Assembly (NCBI GenBank): GCA_000437355.1 | Contig: FR899753.1 | Location: forward strand, 23,186 to 41,532 | Reading direction: 5' to 3' | From: Firmicutes bacterium CAG:460 | Lineage (GTDB): Bacteria > Bacillota_I > Bacilli_A > RF39 > UBA660 | Length of the DNA stretch: 18,347 bases | Position numbers and translations under genes: made by a program | The notes under the pieces: generated by a model | Seen by the model: the letters and a program-made list of their open reading frames with translations, nothing else | The model's database searches: none | What the model was told of the DNA's origin: nothing | Shown: one piece after another, positions 14,750-18,347 of the stretch | How the letters are laid out: each line of letters opens with the position of its first letter | Numbering within the stretch: position 1 is the stretch's first letter

Positions 14750-16303
14750 TTATAAAATTTCCTTTTTGGAATAAAATATACCACTAAATATAAAAATTGC
14801 TATCATTGTTATATTTAACGAATTTATTATATTTCCACTTAAATAAGCACATAAGATAAACAATAAAAAGCATGATAACATAATAAAAGAAAAATATGTT
14901 TTGTTTTCAATAAAATAAATCGTTGTTTTAATTAATAGAATAATATAAACAAATAATAACAATATTGTACCAAGGATTCCGAATGCATAATAATGAAGTA
15001 TAAAATCTCTTTCAATATTAATAATATTTTGTACCCGAGAATTACTTATTCCCAGAATAATATCCCATTTGTTATCATTAATTTCTTCTACTCTTTTAAT
15101 AATATTTTTTTCAATATTTCTATAATTCATTTTTTCTTTAGGTGTGTTTTTTATATAATCTACCCAAAAATCTTTATCGTAAATTGCCGGATAATTCTCT
15201 TCAAAAAATCTTTTAGGTAAATAATTTTCATCAAAATTATTATATATATATTCCATTTTCAAATCTTTTTCTTGCTCCATATTTTCATCTTTAGAATTAT
15301 TTATATTTGAATTGAAATCGTTTGTCTTTCCACTACTATTATTTATGGTTGGTTCTTTCATATATAATTTTGTTATTACATCACTAAAAAAACTATTTTT
15401 ATTTTTTTTATCAATTTTATATTTATTTTCATATCCTATTGTATTTAATTCAACATATCTATTTTGATAAGGTGATATAGGTATAATTGTTATCCATAAA
15501 AATATAGGTATTAGAAGTAGTAAAGTTTTTTTATCTATTTTCTCTTTTCTTATCAATTTATAAATTAGATAAAAAACGCAAACACAAAATAACGTTAGTA
15601 ATCCTCCAATAGTAGAAATTCTAGTTCCTAACATTAACATTGCTGTAGTGAGAAATATTATATATATAATTGATTTTTTATTATTGTATAAAAAGTCATA
15701 AACAAATAATAATAACAATAAAATTAAACTTACTGCACATTGATTTGCATACATAAAAAATCCCTTACTAGCAGTATCTTGATAATAATTTTTAGTATTC
15801 CATTCAAATATATTTTTAGAAATAAAGCTATCAGTGTAAGACCCTAAACTTATTTTAAATAAATTAGTTATTATAATTGTTCCACTAATAAATAATGTCC
15901 AAACCTTTAATACTAACATATATTTTTTAAAAGGTATTTTTTGATAATATAAAGAATAAAGAAGCGTTATTGGAGTTATTAATTTTATTACCGTTAAGGC
16001 TTCACTAACGATATTATAATTGAAATTATTTGGTACTAAAGACTTAAAACTCAAAGAATGGTTGTAACTTAATACAAGATATAACATACATAATAGATAG
16101 TATATAAATAGCCATTTATAATTATTTCGTGAATTTTTATAAAACAATAATGTAAATAAATTGATTAAAAAAACACATATTACTTCTATTAAAGTAGTAA
16201 TTCTATTATAAAAGAAAATTGTACTAAAAATTGGCACAAAAAAAAGAAAAATAATCGTACAATTTTCAAGTATCTTCTTTGCATCTAATTTTTCTTTTTG
16301 CAT
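14750..16303 (-). CDS. O-antigen ligase/polymerase-like polytopic membrane protein
   Basis: A 517-residue, very AT-rich membrane protein with ten or more hydrophobic segments. The MLGTRISTIGGLL segment and the late ERDFILHYYAFGILG motif are typical of the O-antigen ligase/Wzy superfamily, which acts outside the membrane on undecaprenyl-diphosphate glycans. Between the two lies an extracytoplasmic loop of roughly 150 residues, rich in Asn, Lys, Asp and Glu, larger than usual. The true start is the ATG at 16303: AAAGGAG ends 8 bases upstream. The frame can be opened earlier only by TTG at 16336, which lies inside the end of the TagO-like gene. It could polymerise repeat units or attach the finished glycan to a wall or protein acceptor; with an ABC exporter nearby the second is somewhat more likely. 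Confidence 0.75.
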   Translation of the reverse strand: MQKEKLDAKKILENCTIIFLFFVPIFSTIFFYNRITTLIEVICVFLINLFTLLFYKNSRNNYKWLFIYYLLCMLYLVLSYNHSLSFKSLVPNNFNYNIVSEALTVIKLITPITLLYSLYYQKIPFKKYMLVLKVWTLFISGTIIITNLFKISLGSYTDSFISKNIFEWNTKNYYQDTASKGFFMYANQCAVSLILLLLLFVYDFLYNNKKSIIYIIFLTTAMLMLGTRISTIGGLLTLFCVCVFYLIYKLIRKEKIDKKTLLLLIPIFLWITIIPISPYQNRYVELNTIGYENKYKIDKKNKNSFFSDVITKLYMKEPTINNSSGKTNDFNSNINNSKDENMEQEKDLKMEYIYNNFDENYLPKRFFEENYPAIYDKDFWVDYIKNTPKEKMNYRNIEKNIIKRVEEINDNKWDIILGISNSRVQNIINIERDFILHYYAFGILGTILLLFVYIILLIKTTIYFIENKTYFSFIMLSCFLLFILCAYLSGNIINSLNITMIAIFIFSGIFYSKKEIL

Positions 16304-16311
16304 ATTTTGCA

Positions 16312-16318
16312 CTCCTTT
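16312..16318 (-). promoter_or_regulatory. Ribosome binding site fixing the ligase-like gene start
   Basis: AAAGGAG on the minus strand, 8 bases from the ATG at 16303. It overlaps the stop codon of the preceding TagO-like gene (16317-16319), so the two genes are closely coupled. It excludes the longer frame starting at TTG 16336. Confidence 0.8.
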
Positions 16319-17360
16319 ACTTCTTTTTGTGTTCAAATAAAATATCTGTTCTTAACACTATAAATAACAACAAAATCATTAATATAACATATATCGCTAT
16401 TGCAATTTGGTTATCACCTAAAGTATAAAAAATTGAAACTGTTGCAAATAATATATCTATTGCATAAATAATTAAAATACTAGCAACTGGACTATATTTC
16501 ATTTTTAAAAGTTGGTGATGAAAATGTTCTTTGTCTGCTTCGCCAATATTTTGCCCTTTTAATAATCTTCTAAAAATTGCAAATGCTGTATCAAATATTG
16601 GAATTGCAAGTATTACAACTGGTACTACTAAAGATGTAAAAGTTGTAACTTTATAACCCAAAAGGGCTATTACTGATATCATAAAGCCTAAAAATAGACT
16701 TCCTGTGTCTCCCATAAATATTTTTGCGGGAGGAAAATTATGAAATAAAAAACCTAAAGTTGACCCCAGCATAATTAAGCAAAGAATTATGTCTAGCCCC
16801 CCTAGTCTATTTAGTATAATTGCTATTATAGAAATAGTTAAAAAGTATATTGCACTTACTCCACTAGCAAGTCCATCTAATCCATCTATTAAATTTATTG
16901 CATTTGTTATTCCAACAATAAATATTATAGCTATTATATCATTTATAAAATGATTAAAATAAAATTTTAATCCTAAAAAGGAAATTTCTGTGAACCCAAG
17001 GTTTCCATAAATAACCACTATTGATGCTGCAATAACTTGAACTAAAAATTTGTATCTTGCTGGAACTGAATTAATGTCATCAAATATTCCAACGATTATA
17101 AGAAGAAAGCTAGCTATTAATATTGAAATCATTTGTGTGTTAATTTCACCATAAAGAATGTAGCCTAGTAAAAATGAAAAATATATTGCAAGACCACCTA
17201 ATCTAGGCTTTGGAACTTTATGTATTTTTCTTTCATTTGGTTCATCCATTGCATTTATGTGAATAGCTACTTTTTTCATAATTGGTACTAAAATCAAACT
17301 TGTTAAAAATGTAACCAAAACAATAACAAATATATTATGATTATTTACAACTAAATTCAT
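16317..17360 (-). CDS. Undecaprenyl-phosphate sugar-1-phosphate transferase, TagO/WecA family
   Basis: Starts lipid-linked glycan synthesis by moving a sugar-1-phosphate (GlcNAc in TagO and WecA) from its UDP form to undecaprenyl phosphate. The 347 residues with about ten helices carry the whole set of family motifs: DEPNERKIH (39-47) and PRLGG (52-56), the Asp-Asp pair GIFDDIN (91-97), NAINLIDGLDGL (153-164), NFPPAKIFMGDTGS (208-221) and the His-rich HFHH (279-282). The carbohydrate-recognition side is of the WecA/TagO class and not MraY. GAAGGG lies about 9 bases before the ATG. As first gene after a terminator it probably heads the main operon. Gram-positive enzymes of this family supply both wall teichoic acid and other wall polysaccharides, so the gene need not be dedicated to the glycan made here. 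Confidence 0.93.
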   Translation of the reverse strand: MNLVVNNHNIFVIVLVTFLTSLILVPIMKKVAIHINAMDEPNERKIHKVPKPRLGGLAIYFSFLLGYILYGEINTQMISILIASFLLIIVGIFDDINSVPARYKFLVQVIAASIVVIYGNLGFTEISFLGLKFYFNHFINDIIAIIFIVGITNAINLIDGLDGLASGVSAIYFLTISIIAIILNRLGGLDIILCLIMLGSTLGFLFHNFPPAKIFMGDTGSLFLGFMISVIALLGYKVTTFTSLVVPVVILAIPIFDTAFAIFRRLLKGQNIGEADKEHFHHQLLKMKYSPVASILIIYAIDILFATVSIFYTLGDNQIAIAIYVILMILLLFIVLRTDILFEHKKK

Positions 17361-17373
17361 ATTATCTTCCCTT

Positions 17374-17580
17374 CGTACTATTATTATAAACTATATTTAG
17401 TGAAAATAAAAGAAAAATCAAATTATCAAACAGTTTTTATGTAAAAAATATTAAAAGTTTTATTGGCTATTTTTGCCATTTTTGCCAAAAAATAAGTCAT
17501 TTAATAAAAAATACTCAAATATTTATTAATTATTTTTTTTACCGTGTTTCAAAATGCTATTTTATAACAAAAAAACACTA
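17374..17580. other. Noncoding gap with AT-rich repeats between surface-protein gene and TagO-like gene
   Basis: About 200 bases without a credible gene. From right to left it holds the terminator of the surface-protein gene, an AT-only inverted repeat (TTAATAAA at 17501-17508 with TTTATTAA at 17522-17529), a tandem 9-base repeat ATTTTTGCC (17469-17477 and 17478-17486) lying inside a TTGGC...GCCAA inverted pair (17463-17467 and 17484-17488), and the promoter region of the TagO-like gene. The repeats may mark an operator 80-100 bases upstream of the promoter, but in such AT-rich DNA this may be chance. Confidence 0.4.
17383..17388 (-). promoter_or_regulatory. Predicted -10 element for the main polysaccharide operon
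   Basis: A perfect TATAAT on the minus strand, 22 bases before the TagO-like start codon and downstream of a terminator, so it is well placed. No good -35 lies at 16-18 bases (TTTTAT at 17), so the promoter may be weak or activator-dependent. Confidence 0.45.
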
Positions 17581-17601
17581 TTATGTTTCAATAATAGTAT
17601 T
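17567..17601 (-). terminator. Rho-independent terminator overlapping the end of the surface-protein gene
   Basis: An 11-bp stem (17574-17584 with 17591-17601, one G-U pair) closes a 6-base loop and is followed on the minus strand by a run of seven T. The stop codon (17581-17583) is inside the stem, so the last codons of the gene form half of the hairpin. It separates the surface-protein transcript from the polysaccharide operon. Confidence 0.8.
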
Positions 17602-18347
17602 CTTTTCTAGTACTTCATTATCATTAGTTTCTTTAGGTGTTTCTTTTTCAATTACTTTTTTATTTTTAGTTTTACCATTCTTTTTCTTTGCTAAAACAAT
17701 TATGATAATAATCATTAATACAAATAAACCACTAAAACCTAGAATGATATAAGTATAAAGTTCTATTTTTTTATTTAAATCAATTACATATTCATCATTA
17801 TATTTTATTAATGATTGCATTTTTTTATCATACATATAGAAACCTTTATCACCAGTTTCAACATTAACACCATAAATAATTACATAGTCAGAATCTTTTG
17901 TATAATAGTAACCATCTACTTTAGTATCATTAATTATAATTGTATCTTTAGTATACCCTTTTATTTCTTCATCACTAGAAAGTGGATATATAGTTATTTT
18001 ATTAACACCAATTTCATGATATTCTTGGTACTTATTTTCCTTTTCATTATATATAAATAAGGATATGTTACCACCACTATCTTTTAATCCAACAAGGTAA
18101 AGATTTGTGTTATCATTTTTATAAGCGGGTATATCAAAATCATTTATTTTAATAGTTGTCTCAGTATATAAATTTGCAGTTGGTAGATTTTCTTTTATTT
18201 TTACCACTGTATAGTTTTTACCATTTATAGTTACATTAATTGGATTTTCATCTTTTACTTCAACATTTATTGTATATGTTTTTTCAGCACCATTTTGAGC
18301 TTTAACTACAACAGAAAATTTATTAGCACCTTGAGCTACAGCTTGAA
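17581..18347 (-). CDS. Membrane-anchored surface protein with cadherin-like beta-sandwich domain, N-terminus missing
   Basis: The frame is open from the right edge (first full codon at 18345) to the stop at 17581, about 254 residues; an internal GTG at 18207 is not a real start, because coding continues upstream of it. The visible N-terminal portion reads VAQGANKFSVVVKAQNG then KTYTINVEV, the end of a bacterial cadherin-like beta-sandwich repeat. A domain of about 130 residues follows with no recognised motif, alternating short beta-like segments (LYLVGLKDSGGNISLFIYNEKENKY, and DYVIIYGVNVETGDKGFYMYDKK, which resemble each other). One membrane helix (YIILGFSGLFVLMIIIIIVL) and a Lys/Glu-rich tail of about 35 residues end it, so the C-terminus is inside the cell. 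It is probably a surface protein; any link to the glycan is only by position. Confidence 0.75.
   Translation of the reverse strand, partial: QAVAQGANKFSVVVKAQNGAEKTYTINVEVKDENPINVTINGKNYTVVKIKENLPTANLYTETTIKINDFDIPAYKNDNTNLYLVGLKDSGGNISLFIYNEKENKYQEYHEIGVNKITIYPLSSDEEIKGYTKDTIIINDTKVDGYYYTKDSDYVIIYGVNVETGDKGFYMYDKKMQSLIKYNDEYVIDLNKKIELYTYIILGFSGLFVLMIIIIIVLAKKKNGKTKNKKVIEKETPKETNDNEVLEKNTIIET

Noticed and set aside
14700..14760. Possible terminator after the ligase-like gene (TTTTATAATAAAA palindrome)
   Set aside because: The palindrome is AT-only, lies across the stop codon, and is not followed by a T run on the minus strand, so it is unlikely to end transcription.
14993..15220. Open frames on the plus strand, here and at 1508-1772, 5957-6450, 7935-8120, 12326-12778, 13686-13871, 14462-14656 and 17815-18060
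   Set aside because: They lie opposite well-supported minus-strand genes, have no recognisable domains, and show the hydrophobic or low-complexity composition expected of the antisense of AT-rich genes.
16304..16336. Longer start (TTG at 16336) for the ligase-like gene
   Set aside because: It lies within the TagO-like coding end without a ribosome site, whereas the ATG at 16303 has AAAGGAG at ideal spacing.
18205..18207. GTG at 18207 as the start of the surface-protein gene
   Set aside because: The frame stays open upstream to the window edge and encodes a recognisable cadherin-like domain end, so the gene simply begins outside the window.
1..18347. Mycoplasma genetic code (TGA as Trp), considered because of the very low GC
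   Set aside because: Trp is encoded by TGG and several genes end in TGA exactly where the next gene starts, so TGA is a stop here.
1..18347. CRISPR arrays, tRNA/rRNA genes, transposases, phage genes and riboswitches
   Set aside because: No repeat-spacer pattern, no transposase or integrase motifs and no structured RNA was recognised; gaps are too short for most of these.

Overview
The window reads as one end of a surface-polysaccharide locus from a very AT-rich Gram-positive (Bacillota-type) bacterium. The main grounds are the low GC of both genes and gaps, strong AGGAGG-type ribosome sites, a TagO/WecA-family initiator and a TagGH-type ABC exporter. TGA is used as an ordinary stop (for example at 5358-5360, 8572-8574 and 11973-11975) and Trp is TGG, so this is the standard bacterial code and not the Mycoplasma code. 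All 19 genes lie on the minus strand; the transcription order is therefore from high to low coordinates. The window cuts a gene at each end.

Region 1 (18347-17374): the C-terminal part of a membrane-anchored surface protein with a cadherin-like beta-sandwich repeat, closed by a hairpin terminator. Region 2 (17360-11973): the glycan chassis. It holds a polyprenyl-phosphate sugar-1-phosphate transferase (TagO/WecA family), an O-antigen ligase/polymerase-like membrane protein, a two-gene ABC exporter and a GT2 glycosyltransferase. Region 3 (11976-9590): three genes for a dTDP-3-acetamido-3,6-dideoxyhexose (Fuc3NAc or Qui3NAc): acetyltransferase, 3,4-ketoisomerase and aminotransferase. Region 4 (9570-3280): a tightly overlapped cassette of SDR-type epimerase/reductase, ATP-grasp ligase, DPM1/ArnC/GtrB-like GT2, WecE-like 4-aminotransferase, a pair of SMR-sized membrane proteins and a polytopic probable GT-C glycosyltransferase. 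Region 5 (3236-1308): rmlA and rmlB behind their own strong promoter and followed by a terminator. Region 6 (1274-1): a separately promoted GT-B glycosyltransferase that runs off the left edge.

Working model (inference): RmlA and RmlB make dTDP-4-keto-6-deoxyglucose, which feeds two amino-sugar branches. One (isomerase, 3-aminotransferase, N-acetyltransferase) supplies a nucleotide sugar for cytoplasmic chain assembly on the TagO-made lipid, followed by ABC export. The other (WecE-like enzyme, perhaps with the ATP-grasp ligase and the SDR enzyme) makes a 4-amino-4,6-dideoxyhexose that may be N-acylated. The ArnC/GtrB-like GT2 would load it onto undecaprenyl phosphate, the SMR pair would flip it, and the GT-C protein would transfer it to the polymer outside the membrane. 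That second module has the logic of the Gram-negative Arn and Gtr systems, and is the most interesting part of the window. No RNA genes, CRISPR arrays, insertion sequences or plus-strand genes were found, and no gene-free stretch reaches 300 bases.
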